Assembly (NCBI GenBank): GCA_030340625.1
Contig: JAOPHQ010000580.1
Location: 124,001-188,000, forward strand
Source of the DNA: Merluccius polli
Taxonomy: Eukaryota > Chordata > Actinopteri > Gadiformes > Merlucciidae
Reading direction: 5' to 3'
DNA length: 64,000 nucleotides
The notes beneath the pieces are model-generated. The model was not told the origin of the DNA and did not search any database. It saw only the letters and a list, made by a program, of their open reading frames with translations. The stretch's first letter is position 1; each line of letters begins with the position of its first letter. Of the stretch, positions 1 through 11,103 are shown one piece after another. The position numbers were made by a program, and so were the translations under genes.

Positions 1-230
1 GAAGCACATAAATTGGCGATCTAACATCAAACTGAAATTGCATTGGATACAAACTATATTTATAGCCTATCTATTGAAAACACAACAGCAAATAGGGGTT
101 TATAGAGGTGTACTTCATAGTTCAAGCCAGGAGTTCACAATGACACATTTTATTTTCCTGTTTACATTATCCTTTAAATATTTATATGTATTGTGATGTC
201 ATGAGAGGTAGTGTCATAGAGGGGAGATAC

Positions 231-1323
231 TAGTGATGGCTCGTTCGCGAACGAATCAGTTCGAACGAACGACTCTTTAAAGTGAACAAACTTGACCTCG
301 TTCGCCACTCTCGTTCGCCTCGTTCGCCGTCGTTCGCTGAGTCTCTGACGCGCTGCTGATTCGCGGCGCTGATTCGCGAGTCGCGAGTCGTTCGCTGACT
401 GTGATTGACTCGAGGACTGAGACGTCACGACTCACGAGAGCCAGCCAATCGTATTTAAATATCAGTGAAATGGTAAATGCATGCTGTCTTTGTATTTTCT
501 GTGTCATGCCAGATTAATAATATATTTGAATGTCTCGTCAATCTGTCTCGTTCTTTCATGCTTCCTTCTCACGCACGCAACCCGGCCGGGACCCCCACCT
601 TGGTGGATCTTGGTCTTGAGTGGGGGTGGCCAATGGCCATCTTCACAATAGTAAATAAAATATGCCCAGAATAAACACAACTGTACATCATTAACTTTAA
701 AACTCATCATTGCTAAATCAAGTCTATTATCTTGCTGATATATTAAACATCCAATAATGTACTACGCCCCCCCCCACACACACACACACACACATCCCGC
801 TGCGTTTGGTTTGTCTAACTTTACCTTGAATTGGGGGAATGGGGCATTTTGATCCTGACATGTCATTATGCATACATTAAATAAATCTGTTGAACTCAAA
901 TTAAATACATATGTTAACATATTCAACCAGACACAATGTTGTATTTGCTATTATTCACACATTTATTAACACCATCAACCACCCTCCCCCAGTTGGTTTG
1001 TCGGAGTTGAACTGTAACTTGATCTCTGAATGGTAACTTAACTGCATTCGTGATTCGTTTGAATGTTGTGAACGAGGGAGGCGCCGAGTCGGTCAGACTC
1101 GGCTGGCATTCGCGAACGGCGAATGCATTCGCGATTCGCGAATGCATTCGCCGTTCGCGAATGAGAACGAGGGGCGGAGCTGAGTCTGAACGACTGAACG
1201 ACTGAACGAGTGAATGATTCACCGCTACCGGAAACACGACTGAACGAACGAACGAACGACTCTTTATGGCGAACTGAACGACGCGAACTGATTCGCGCAA
1301 ACGAATCATGAAATCCACCACTA
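231..1323 (+). mobile_element. Non-autonomous hAT element, family A, copy 1
   Basis: The element starts TAGTGATGGCTCG and ends CCACCACTA, so the termini are short inverted repeats (TAGTGRTGG). It is flanked by an exact 8-bp duplication GGAGATAC at 223-230 and 1324-1331, the hAT hallmark. Both ends are rich in GTTCG/CGAAC words that pair with each other below the terminal repeat. The 1093-bp body holds a short CA repeat near 775-795 and no transposase. The reading frames in it are by-products of the CG-rich subterminal repeats. Two more copies lie at 5093-6163 (inverted) and 55593-56741. The family name is mine; superfamily assignment rests on duplication length and termini. Confidence 0.9.
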
Positions 1324-1331
1324 GGAGATAC

Positions 1332-1768
1332 ATTCCCTCCCGGTGGTTGCAACAAGGACTACAAACCATCATGGCACCCATTAAAAGACAAAACCCATAG
1401 TCTAGCAGGGCAGGACAATGGTTGCTGCCCAGCTGAACCAGATAAACTGATTGCTCTAGTGAGGGAGCGGAAAGTGAAGGGAAACAGATTTTTTGGAGGA
1501 AGAACAATGACTGAGGGGGACAGAGAGGAGCAGGGCTTTAGTTTTGTTACCAATAACACAGCGAACTAGAACTTTGTTTTAAATACTTGTTTTGGTTTTG
1601 TTTGCCATCTGTCTGCAATAATTAAGTTGACCTGTTATGAGAAGACTGAATACACTGAATTTAAGTTAGAAAACAACGCTTTACTGTCTTCATTTCCTGC
1701 ACCCACCCCTCAAAAGTTACAAAAGAAAAGCTCCCGGCCTCTCAAGACATCATATATATGTGTATACA
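1332..1768. other. Unannotated spacer
   Basis: No gene, repeat or terminal inverted repeat recognised between the right duplication of the hAT copy and the AT microsatellite. The short open frames here have no recognisable domain. Confidence 0.5.

Positions 1769-1837
<69 letters not shown>
1769..1837. repeat. Compound microsatellite (AT)n-(AC)n
   Basis: About 25 AT dinucleotides followed directly by about 9 AC dinucleotides. Confidence 0.95.
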
Positions 1838-1847
1838 TATATATAAG

Positions 1848-1985
1848 GGCTGCCAATCGATTAAAATATTTTATCGTGATTAATCGCATGATTGTCTGTA
1901 GTTAATCTCACATTTTTTATCTGTTCAAAATGTACCGTAAAGGGCATTTTTCAAGTTTTGAAAGTTTTGACTAAACAATCCAGGG
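1848..1985. mobile_element. One end of a hAT-type element
   Basis: The stretch starting AGGGCTGCCAATCGATTAAA, with several ATTAATCG words, looks like the terminal sequence of a common fish hAT MITE group. The opposite end and a target duplication were not found, so this is a fragment or was cut by the neighbouring Harbinger element. Recognition is by resemblance only. Confidence 0.4.
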
Positions 1986-2213
1986 ACCCACCAGGGGTCC
2001 GTTTCACAAAGCAGGTTTAGTGAAAACCCTGGGTTTATTAACCCTGAAATGAGGGAAACGCTGAGTTTTCCGTTTCACAAAGAGAGGTCACTTAAACCCT
2101 GGGTCTGTTACTGCGGTAACTTACGCTGTGAACCAAACCTGCTCGCTGGCAGGTTTTGTATAACAAACACAGGGTTTCTACCCGTCTCCTCCCACACGAG
2201 GAAGCGGTGAAAC

Positions 2214-3482
2214 ATGGATTGTCCATTTCTTCGCAATCCGATCAACGTAGAAGCAGTCATTATTCGTAATGCTTTACGGCGCGAGCGCGTCTTCCGTCCC
2301 AGATTAGACATTTTATCATTTCCTGAGGCTTTTCTTTTCGAACGTTACCGCTTTTCATCCGCCACTATAATTTATCTCAATCACATGCTCCGGCCATATA
2401 TCACCAACCTCACACACCGCGGACGAGCACTCACCTCAGAACAAACATTATCCATAGCACTACGTTGTTTTGCAAATGGTAGTTTTCTTTATAACATCGG
2501 CGATGCAGAGCACATAGGGACAGTTACAGTAGGGCTGTAAGAAAGGTGAGCCTCGCCCTTAAACGCCTGTTACCAGTGATGGTGGTGTTCCCCGGGCACA
2601 AACCTGTTAGAAACATCAAGGAGGAATTCAACAGGATTGCAGGTGGCGACTAATGTAGAAATCATATATTCTGTTATTTTAAATTATGAGAGTGGGGTCA
2701 GTAGCTTAATTAGCTGTCATTTTGCAGGCCTTCTAAATGTGCTGGGGTGCGTTGATGGGACACAAATCCCCATTACTGCGCCTGCAGAAAATGAAGCGGA
2801 CTATGTGAATAGGAAATCCTTTCACAGCATCAATGTCCAGGTATGTGACCTACCATCTTAAAAAATATGTACATGAAAAAGTATACATTACAACTAACTC
2901 ATGTCATTCTCTGCACTGTAAAGATATGTGATGCAGCTTACATTGTGACAAATGTTGAAGCCAAGTGGCCTGGCTCGGTGCATGACTCCCGGATCTACCG
3001 GGAGTGTCGTCTGAGCAACAGATTTGCACGTGGTAAGGAAGCTAAAGCCTTGTACAAAGTTTGTCGTCTCCCTTTTTAGATGCACTCAAATGTGTCCTCT
3101 GTAATTACAGGAGAGTTTGATGGCTACCTGCTGGGGGATCGTGGCTATCCATGCCAGCCCTCTCTGTTGACCCCTTACCCTGACCCCTGAGCCGGGGCCT
3201 CAACAACGTTTGAATGTGGCCCACTGCAGGACTAGAGCCCAGGTTGAGATGACCATAGGGATACTCAAATCCCGGTTCCAGTGCCTGCAGAAGCTCAGGG
3301 TCACCCCAGAGAGGGCATGTGACATCATTGTGGCATGTGTTGTTCTCCATAATATTGCAATTATTAGAGGAGAGCAACACCCTGCCGTACAAATCAATGA
3401 CCCTGCGGATGACCATCCCATCCCTGCCGACGTCCAGGATGGAAGGGCTGCAAGGGACCTCATCGCAAGAAATTACTTTTGA
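2214..3482 (+). pseudogene. HARBI1-like nuclease (transposase) pseudogene
   Basis: The PIF/Harbinger nuclease cuts and rejoins DNA during transposition through a DDE catalytic triad. It reads as four exons: 2214-2642, 2728-2840, 2924-3032 and 3112-3482, with GT/AG junctions. Landmarks in order are DCPFLRNPI near the start, FLYNIGDAEHIG, GCVDGTQIPI (first D), NRKSFHSINVQ, TNVEAKWPGSVHDSRIY (second D region), LGDRGYPCQP, and RAQVEMTIGILKSRFQCL (E), ending after VLHNIAIIRGEQHPA. It is broken twice: a small deletion after the GDAEHIG motif (about 2526-2535) shifts the frame, and an extra C near 3185-3188 shifts it again before the E motif. Length and order otherwise match the family, so this was recently a full gene. 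It is a transposon gene, not the host HARBI1 locus. Confidence 0.85.
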
Positions 3483-3988
3483 TTAAAAATAAAATACAAG
3501 ACAAATTCACATGTGATTTGGTTCTTCTTTATTCCCTACAAGTACAAAAGCAACAGTCAGGATTTGTAATATAGTTCCAACCATTAACATATTCACCTGT
3601 TTCACCATGACAATGCACCCACCTCAACTGGCGTTCCAGTAATAGAATTTCGAGGTCGTTTTTTTAAATCTTCCGACCATTTATTTTTCTGTTTTTTGTA
3701 TTGTTTTCAGGAGGTGCACCTGGTACAACTCCTTTACTGGTAACTGGGAAACATATGGACGACATTTAATTCCTACAGTTCTACATACAGATTTAACATG
3801 GTATTGACCAACAATCTCACTGTGTCAAGCTGTGCTGTGGAAGTTGATGGACCCTCCTGGTGATGCCCAGCCATGTTCTGTTGAAGGACAAGAATGTGCT
3901 AGTTTGTCCATATGCTCATCACTTCAGTGTACATGTCAAACTCCAAATTCCACACTCAAGAATGTAAATGAATATGAATGGGTAGACA

Positions 3989-5033
3989 CTACCAGTAGCT
4001 ATACATAATATTAGGACACACTTCAGTAGGCCCATCCGGATCTCTCAATGTGGCAGCAGACTCCTCCTGTGATGCAGGAAAATAATCTGTTTCAGAATAC
4101 TTTGAACTGCCATCTGAAGCAAGATCTGAGTATGGAATACTTACAGCTGCAGGGTTTACAGTTGTTTCAGTCGGAGGCTGAACCAGGCAGATGACTCCAT
4201 CCACAACTGTTGGGTGGGTGGATATATATTTGTTAAAAAGTAGGCTACATATTTAGTTATATTAGTTTTATTTTTTTTAAAGACATAAGTGTATACTTGC
4301 ATCTGATGTAGGCACTTGTGTCCTGGGGGGCGACAGGCTCAGATGAGCTTCCCCCGGGGATGCCTTCAGCCACAGGGCGACCCCTGTTTTGGCTGAGGGC
4401 CAGCTCCTCAGACTCTCCTCAGGTGGCCCTCCACCCGTTTTTCGGGCCTCTGCCTTCTTTCTGTTGGCTGAGCAGAACTCAATGTTTTAATTAGTATTTT
4501 AATGAGTGTTGGTGTAGGCTACAGCATCACATTTTAAATGACTTCAATAGGTATAAAATATAAATGTGTTTGTATCAATCTACTAAGTGGAGTATTAAGT
4601 GAGAGGACGCTGAAAAACAACATTTTGTTATGGGTTTAAATTACTATTTGAAGTAGCCACTGAATTAATATTTACTTTGTTTAATAGTCCATTTAAAAAA
4701 ATACAATTAAAATCAAAGTGAGGTGCAATCATAGGCTAGCAAAATATGCCTTATCATTTTGAATGATGTTTTTATGTTTCATTTTTAGCTGCTTCCACGT
4801 CCGTTTTTCTCCTGTAGAATTGCACCTAAAAGAAAATCAGATTTCATTAGGCTACTACTTAGGCCTATAGGCCTATTCATAACTATAGGCTATGATACGA
4901 TCTTACGGTTAAATGTTACGTCAATGGAATAGTACATTCAAAACTTACGCGTTCACTCGGGCAGCAATGTTCTCCCTTGCGTCTCTCTCTCCTTCGCTGC
5001 TGCGGCGGTGTTGCATCTACGGCGAAATATATG
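3989..5033 (-). pseudogene. Harbinger Myb/SANT-like accessory protein, broken
   Basis: Harbinger elements need a second, Myb/SANT-like protein that binds the termini and helps bring in the nuclease. On the minus strand the first visible exon ends RENIAARVNA with a GT donor at 4947-4948. The next exon begins after an AG at 4812-4813 with EKRTWKQLKMKHKNI. Further downstream come ANRKKAEARKTGGGPP and an acidic or proline-rich tail (3989-4204) with YSETDYFPASQEES. A frameshift separates the TGGGPP and EELALSQN-type segments near 4395-4420. The N-terminus is missing because the element is cut at 5034. Order and spacing match the family; calls are by motif only. Confidence 0.7.
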
Positions 5034-5037
5034 TTAA

Positions 5038-6265
5038 AGAAGCACTATGCAACTCGTTTATCAAAAATAACCTTAACCATGCAGGTTGAGAGTAGTGGTG
5101 GATTTCATGATTCGTTTGCGCGAATCAGTTCGCGTCGTTCAGTTCGCCATAAAGAGTCGTTCGTTCGTTCGTTCAGTCGTGTTTCCGGTAGCGGTGAATC
5201 ATTCACTCGTTCAGTCGTTCAGTCGTTCAGACTCAGCTCCGCCCCTCGTTCTCATTCGCGAACGGCGAATGCATTCGCGAATCGCGAATGCATTCGCCGT
5301 TCGCGAATGCCAGCCGAGTCTGACCGACTCGGCGCCTCCCTCGTTCACAACATTCAAACGAATCACGAATGCAGTTAAGTTACCATTCAGAGATCAAGTT
5401 ACAGTTCAACTCCGACAAACCAACTGGGGGAGGGTGGTTGATGGTGTTAATAAATGTGTGAATAATAGCAAATACAACATTGTGTCTGGGTGAATATGTT
5501 AACATATGTATTTAATTTGAGTTCAACAGATTTATTTAATGTATGCATAATGACATGTCAGGATCAAAATGCCCCATTCCCCCAATTCAAGGTAAAGTTA
5601 GACAAACCAAACGCAGCGGGATGTGTGTGTGTGGGGGGGGGCGTAGTAGATTATTGGATGTTTAATATATCAGCAAGATAATAGACTTGATTTAGCAATG
5701 ATGAGTTTTAAAGTTAATGATGTACAGTTGTGTTTATTCTGGGCATATTTTATTTACTATTGTGAAGATGGCCATTGGCCACCCCCACTCAAGACCAAGA
5801 TCCACCAAGGTGGGGGTCCCGGCCGGGTTGCGTGCGTGAGAAGGAAGCATGAAAGAACGAGACAGATTGACGAGACATTCAAATATATTATTAATCTGGC
5901 ATGACACAGAAAATACAAAGACAGCATGCATTTACCATTTCACTGATATTTAAATACGATTGGCTGGCTCTCATGAGTCGTGACGTCTCAGTCCTTGAGT
6001 CAATCACAGTCAGCGAACGACTCGCGACTCGCGAATCAGCGCCGCGAATCAGCAGCGCGTCAGAGACTCAGCGAACGACGGCGAACGAGACGAACGAGGT
6101 CAGTTCGTTCACTTTAAAGAGTCGTTCGTTCGAACTGATTCGTTCGCGAACGAGCCATCACTAGTTGAGAGTCGTTCTGATCGTTCTACACTTTCTGGGT
6201 TGTTTGGTGGGTGTTTCATCTCCCCCTGTTGGTTCCCCGCGGAAAAACAGAACATGCAACTTCAC
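5038..6265 (+). mobile_element. TTAA-target DNA transposon fragment (host of hAT copy 2)
   Basis: Sequence AGAAGCACTATGCAACTCG directly after TTAA (5034-5037) is the same terminus as the complete element at 40467-41356. Homology continues on the other side of the hAT insertion to about 6265, where the CT-rich satellite begins, so only this end is present. The two halves are 5038-5092 and 6172-6265. Confidence 0.7.
5093..6163 (-). mobile_element. Non-autonomous hAT element, family A, copy 2
   Basis: This is the reverse-complement relative of 231-1323. It starts TAGTGGTGGATTTC, ends GAGCCATCACTA, and has an exact 8-bp duplication GTTGAGAG at 5085-5092 and 6164-6171. The host sequence without the insertion is present at 41302-41309, where one copy of the duplication (as CTCTCAAC) lies in unbroken flanking sequence. 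That proves both the boundaries and the insertion. It contains no transposase. Confidence 0.93.
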
Positions 6266-6282
6266 TCTCTATCCCTCTCTAA

Positions 6283-7677
6283 CAGAGGCGGTCCTGGCTA
6301 CATTTGCGCCCTGGGCGAACCATCCCTTGGGCACCCCCCCCGCCCCCGCCCCGGCCGACAAACAGGACAAAACAATATATTATATTATTTGCATTATTTT
6401 ATTACATATAATCTTAGATACAAAAACAAGAACCATCCCTATTTTTCAACCTGTTTAGAACATTAACATAACAACAGGTATGAAGTGCAATCTAAAACTT
6501 GACTTTTCTAGCCTTCTTTGATGCAAAATCATCAATTACATCATCATACGAAACCTGTTGTGCAACTGTATGATTGATGCTGATGATAGCAAGTCCAGAG
6601 AGACGCTCCTGTGACATAGTGGACCTCAAGTATGTTTTAGTAAGCTTCAGCTTGGAAAAACTCCTTTCTGCTTCAGCTACTGTCACTGGAAGGGTCAAAC
6701 CAATTCTGAGCGCAGTCCAACAGAACTTCATTTCCGCCGGCAACACATGAGACTGAATGTGATTGGATAAATGCTCTAACATATAAAACAGCCCTCCAAA
6801 TCTCAACCTGAGGCTGAAAGCAGTGCACCCAAGAGGAAAGAGTATAATTCTGGGAAATAATTTAATACATATTTGTGGAAAAATGTATCAAAATTCAATT
6901 TATATTCTGATGATGTTTACGCCAGCAGAGAAGGCCTTGCTGTCCCTGACGGCCCACCACTGTCGACATCATAACATTACCTATCGCATTACCTTTTGCC
7001 AACGTCCGTTCACCCGTCAATCAACCTGATATTGTCTGATATTTATTTATTTATTAACATTTCTTTCTTTTTTTTTTTACACATAAACCAATCAATTACG
7101 TGTCGTGTAGGCATATGGGTCTATGTTAATTATGAAATACAATTTATTTGGAGGCAGTTTGTGTTGTGTGGCCTGATTTGGGTGTTGATATCTCATCACG
7201 ACATTATATCGGGCTGGATGTTCCGTAAAAAGATACAATCTGCGTCTCTCAACCGACCGTTTTTTCTACCGCTTCAAATGTGGCTCCGATAGTTTTTCTG
7301 AAGTAGTACGATGTCCACTTCAGAATCGCGGAGATTTTAGTAAATTTCCGCATGTAGGCTAGTGTGCAGCTCGCTTATCAGTCGCCCCCCTCCCCTTGCC
7401 TCTCGGACACACAACCTGTATGACTCTCAGCAGCAAGTTGACGTGACAACGAGGGCGCCCCAGCGCCCACTCCACTTGCCTGACATGGAAATGAGCGGTA
7501 GTCTAGAAAACTGGCGAGTTTTGTTTTTCTTTTATTTCTTTTTTTTTGAGGGCGCGCTGGTTTTTTTTTTAGGGCGCACTCGTTTTTGTTTTGTTTTTTT
7601 AGGGCGCACTCGTGCGCCCCCACATAGATTGCGCCCTGGGCGGTCGCCCACATTGCCCATCGGTAAAACCGGCCCTG
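6283..7677 (-). mobile_element. Deleted hAT element with 3' transposase remnant
   Basis: The left end is CAGAGGCGGTCCTGGC and the right end, read inverted, is CAGGGCCGGTTTTACC. Exact 8-bp duplications CTCTCTAA lie at 6275-6282 and 7678-7685. The sequence next to both ends carries GCGCCCTGGGCG words. The body is 1395 bp, about half a full hAT. It keeps the coding remnant at 6492-6806 and T-rich filler near 7520-7600. Confidence 0.9.
6492..6806 (-). pseudogene. hAT transposase C-terminal dimerisation domain fragment
   Basis: The translated frame has the hAT C-terminal signature: LTLPVTVAEAERSFSKLKL, then YLRSTMSQERLSGLAIISI. In intact hAT transposases this segment packs the dimer and holds the last part of the RNase H-like fold. 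Only about 100 residues remain, and the start Met is not a true start. A related remnant sits in the hAT at 14257-15634, suggesting the same ZMYM-like hAT group. Confidence 0.85.
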
Positions 7678-7685
7678 CTCTCTAA

Positions 7686-8100
7686 TCTATCTATCCATCC
7701 ATCTAACCCTCTCTATCTATCTATCCGTATAGCATTGCAAATATGATCTACTGCAGCAAACAGAATGGGGAAAAGTCATTTTAGTGATTTTTAGTGACTA
7801 AATTCATACTGAAACGTGTAATTTGCAGACGGTCCCTAACGTGGACCACGGCAAATGATGGTAGGTTGACAATGTGGAGACGCTGTTTTCTGGTAAAACT
7901 TGAAATCGTGAGGATAGTTGACAGTAATCTTATAGTATATAAAAGTATGATGATGATGCTATAAGCTACACTCTTTAATTACGCGGACACTGCCGTGGTC
8001 TCCGATTAAAAGCACAGATAAAACCGAATGTCAAGCCAATATCCAATAACGAACCAACTTCACCGCGGTAAATGACCCGTATTGCTAACATGGCGCATCA
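7686..8100. other. Unannotated spacer
   Basis: Starts with a short TCTA/CCAT-rich simple repeat (about 7680-7735) that continues the satellite found before the hAT insertion. Nothing else recognised. Confidence 0.5.
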
Positions 8101-8180
8101 CAACTGTTTTAGGCTAGGACCAACTGTTTAAAGCTAGGAAGAACTATTTTAAGCTAGAAACAACTGTTTTAAGCTAGGAC
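8101..8180. repeat. Tandem repeat, four 20-bp units
   Basis: Four head-to-tail copies, 8101-8120, 8121-8140, 8141-8160 and 8161-8180, each a variant of CAACTGTTTTAAGCTAGGAC. Units differ by one to five bases. Confidence 0.93.
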
Positions 8181-9297
8181 CACATGATATTCAAGGCCGA
8201 TTTAGGAACAGTTTGAACAGCTCCAGTTGGCAGATGCGCGGTAGACGCAGACCCCGTAGTCGATGTGTGTGTGAGTGAAAGACCCAAATCTCTATACAAT
8301 CCCAGTCGGCATGGTCCAGATTCCATCAAACATGTTTTGATTTTATCAGGGCTAGTCTTTCTATGATCGGGAGGTGTGTGCGAGTCTAACACACATATAG
8401 GCAGGCGATTTTTTAACAGCCAAGGAGGAGCCGGAGAAAACATTTGTGGTTTTGTGGGAGAATACTCAAAAGGGGTAGCACAAAACTGCTTTTGTCTTTA
8501 GATTTGCCAAAGACTAACCTAACCCTTCCCCAAAGACTACAGTGTGTGTGTGTGCACAGTCAAGACTGGAATATTGTTAAATGTGTGCTGCTCAATCATA
8601 ATCATTTCAAATTGAAGAAATCGCGTGTGTGTGTGTGTATTCTATGGCGTAAAGAGGGAAATGGAGAGAAAGGGACGGCAAGACTTGTTGACCACAGCAC
8701 AAGTAAAGTACCCTGCAGTACCTGTACCACGGTATCAATTCCTCTCTCACACGCGTGCTTGTGTATGGCACACACACACACCAATACAGAGTATTATTAG
8801 TCGATGAATGGTGGAGAGTGGGTGAGTGTAAAGATATAGTTCTGTTTTTATGTAAAAGGCTGCTGCAGTATCAGTATGACCTACTTATCTTCCATGAGCA
8901 GGCTGTCTTATATAAGCATGGTCGGACTGACTGAGTTACGCTGCCATCTCGTGGTTGAGTTGCAGATGAAACAAACACAAACCGAAACACATTAGGGCAG
9001 CGTGCAGCTTCATTTTTTATATTAATTCACATTGTGTGCTCATAGAAAGAAGATATCCGGGATTTTTTTTAAATTTACTTCCAGCAAGTGCTAAAAATAG
9101 TGAGCTAATGTAGTTATGGGGCGCATGCTTTAAAATTTGCATTGCGTGATTAGATCATAAGGGGAAAACCTATGTAGCCGCCCTGACAAAAAGCATCATG
9201 GGGTTGTCAAGCAGCTGTCAAGATGTCAATTCTGCACGAGGTTGTCAATCAGGATGAGGTTGGTGGTCAGTCAGCAAGTCAGTCAGTTGCAAGTTAG
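8181..9297. other. Unannotated region with short TG microsatellites
   Basis: Short GT/TG tracts occur near 8540-8555, 8622-8638 and 8768-8782. No coding domain, terminal inverted repeat or RNA gene recognised in about 1.1 kb. Confidence 0.45.
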
Positions 9298-9540
9298 TAA
9301 AGGTATGGTTATATTTTATATCTACCATATGACCAATAATTAGGGTCACACTAACCTCCGTGCCTTTCTGCTGAAGTAAGACAGAGGCATGAGGTATTAG
9401 CAGAGGCATGTAAGCATGGGGGCAGCACCTCAGGATCAGAATGAGTGCGTTGTTGGTGACATGTGTAGAGTAGATAATGTGAGGTCAGATGATGGCGAAG
9501 AACAGGCAGGCTTGTCGCCGTACGTGTAAAGAATCTTTTA
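9298..9540 (+). mobile_element. Divergent LTR fragment related to the provirus at 35.9-46.6 kb
   Basis: Sequence from about 9298 follows the minus-strand reading of the provirus LTR from its first bases: AAGGTATGGTTATAT, then GGGTCACACTAACCTC, then CCTTTCTGCTGAAGTAAGAC, then GATCAGAATGAGT, then AGAACAGGCAGGCTTGTC. Similarity fades near 9530. Spacing is preserved but many bases differ, so this is an old U3 part of a related LTR in + orientation. No partner LTR was found nearby. Confidence 0.8.
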
Positions 9541-9637
9541 GATAATACCCGGAGGCGACAATCTGGCGCTGGAGCCAGACACCACAAGGACGAGGGGGGA
9601 AGATGTCAACAGCCAGCCCTTTATGACGTTTTCACTG

Positions 9638-10409
9638 TTTGGTGGGCGGATCGATCCAAATATCGATAGTATCGATACCAAGTCGGTATCGGTATCAGAT
9701 CGATACTAGCCTGTTCGGATTGATTCTTTACTTTAAGTTCCACTCTTGTTTGCAATGCTGCGGTTTCGGCAAAGAGGAAACAGTCAGGTCACCGGACTCG
9801 CCGCTCCTGTGTCAGCACTAGGGTGACCAGATGAGATTGGCTGAAATTTGGGACGTTTTTTTTTTGTTCGGGGGTGCGCGATTGTCGACGCAACCTCTCT
9901 ACGGACTGAGTATGGACAGTTTTTGATGTTTATCAGAAAATAACTACTCAGTATTCTGCTTGAGTATCATTTTCGGGACAATTAGGGCTGGATTCGGGAT
10001 TCGGGACAAACGCTTAGATTTCGGGACTGTCCCGAATTTCTCAGGACGTCTGGTCACCCTAGTCAGCACAGAGCAGGCACACTTTGCTCCCCCTCCCCCT
10101 CTTGTGTGTAGATGTTGCGCCGTCACGCGAGTCACGTGACGCAAAGCAAAAAACTTGATAATGAAGCATTTTCTATTTAACTATAAACTTTGTTCTCATT
10201 CTGTCCTAGGTTTTAACTATTTAATAATAAAAAAGGAAACATCACAAAAAACACTTAAGGTCATGAAAATTAATTGAGATTTAGCAATTCAATGACGCAT
10301 CCACCTTATTTATTGAAAAGTATCGGTATCGGTATCGATATCGGCGATACTGGCCCGTATTTACTTGGTATCGGATCGATACCAAAATATGCAGTATCGC
10401 ACACCACTA
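9638..10409. mobile_element. hAT MITE with TATCGAT-rich ends, hosting another MITE
   Basis: Both ends carry clusters of GGTATCGATACC-type words (9661-9705 and 10318-10385). The right end ends GCACACCACTA, mirrored on the left by TTTGGTGGGCGG. Flanking 8-mers TTTCACTG and TTTCAGGG agree at 6 of 8 bases, so the duplication is probably decayed. It is interrupted by the MITE at 9819-10061. Confidence 0.6.
9819..10061. mobile_element. Short hAT MITE with TAGGGTGACCAG termini
   Basis: The 243-bp element has termini TAGGGTGACCAG and CTGGTCACCCTA and exact 8-bp duplications GTCAGCAC at 9811-9818 and 10062-10069. Internal TTCGGGAC words form a partial foldback. The longer relative at 24547-25285 shares the termini. 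Confidence 0.93.
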
Positions 10410-11103
10410 TTTCAGGGTACAGAGTTCATGCTTTCCCCCCACGCAATTTCACACGAGGGTGCAATTTGTGCATGCGAAGAGATGTGGCTTCACCGCTGCA
10501 TCAAGGACAACCAATACGGTCGTGTGGTGCTCATTTAAGGCAGGAGGATTATGTTCCCGGTGGGGATTTGATGGAGTTCAACATGGGATTGTGAACCCTG
10601 AACCGCGTGGGACTGTTACCCTGTGCGTTCCCTAACATTGTCCCTGCTGCTCCGGTGGTGGCTGCAGTGTCTGCTGTGGCTGACATGGTAACAGATTCAG
10701 GTGGAGGGAGTTGTGACAGGCGTATGGTAAGTAACTGCTAGATAACTTCCATACCACGCAACATAAATGATTGAAATGAGCGATGTCCAATTTGTAGCTT
10801 ACCAATTTAGTTGTGCATCATGTCTAAGAGAACATTACAGAACTAAACCATTGTGCAGCTATGCTATATGATAGAAATGTAAAATTTGCCCTCTGACTGC
10901 AACTACATTGTGGATAGAATGTAGTGACAAATATCAGTGTTTTTTGGTCGTTACAGCGTGGAGGCATGGACTAAATGCTTATGCCATATGTATCCCTGCA
11001 CTCCGTATGACCATACTACGTGAAAGGGTCACATTATGATTCCAAAGCAGATCGCTGGGGACGAAATTACATTGGTCTTTTTCACTATTTTCCAATGTTG
11101 TAT
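10410..11103. other. Unannotated region; possible decayed exon near 10612-10731
   Basis: An open frame runs to a good splice donor (GTAAGT at 10729-10734). It could be an upstream exon of the decayed transposase gene at 12.2-13.3 kb, but no domain is visible in it. The rest holds nothing recognised. Confidence 0.3.

Larger units (their letters stand above)
1994..5034 (+). mobile_element. PIF/Harbinger transposon, right end lost
   Basis: The left end reads GGGGTCCGTTTCACAAAGCA, and a similar word (CCGTTTCACAAAG) recurs near 2070, the subterminal repeat style of this superfamily. Inside are two convergent genes, as is usual for Harbinger: a HARBI1-like DDE nuclease on + and a Myb/SANT-like protein on -. 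The expected right inverted repeat is absent. Sequence switches at TTAA 5034-5037 to a different element in the middle of the Myb gene, so the Harbinger element is truncated or rearranged there. Left boundary is approximate; no 3-bp duplication could be paired. Confidence 0.75.

Noticed and set aside
923..1507. A 194-codon minus-strand frame, with similar ones at 4977-5493 and 56458-56739
   Set aside because: They lie in the CGAAC/GTTCG subterminal repeats of the hAT family, translate to low-complexity Arg/Ser/Glu repeats and occur in overlapping frames in every copy.
2214..3482. Host HARBI1 gene
   Set aside because: Two frameshifts, Harbinger-type termini and the convergent Myb partner show it is a transposon copy.
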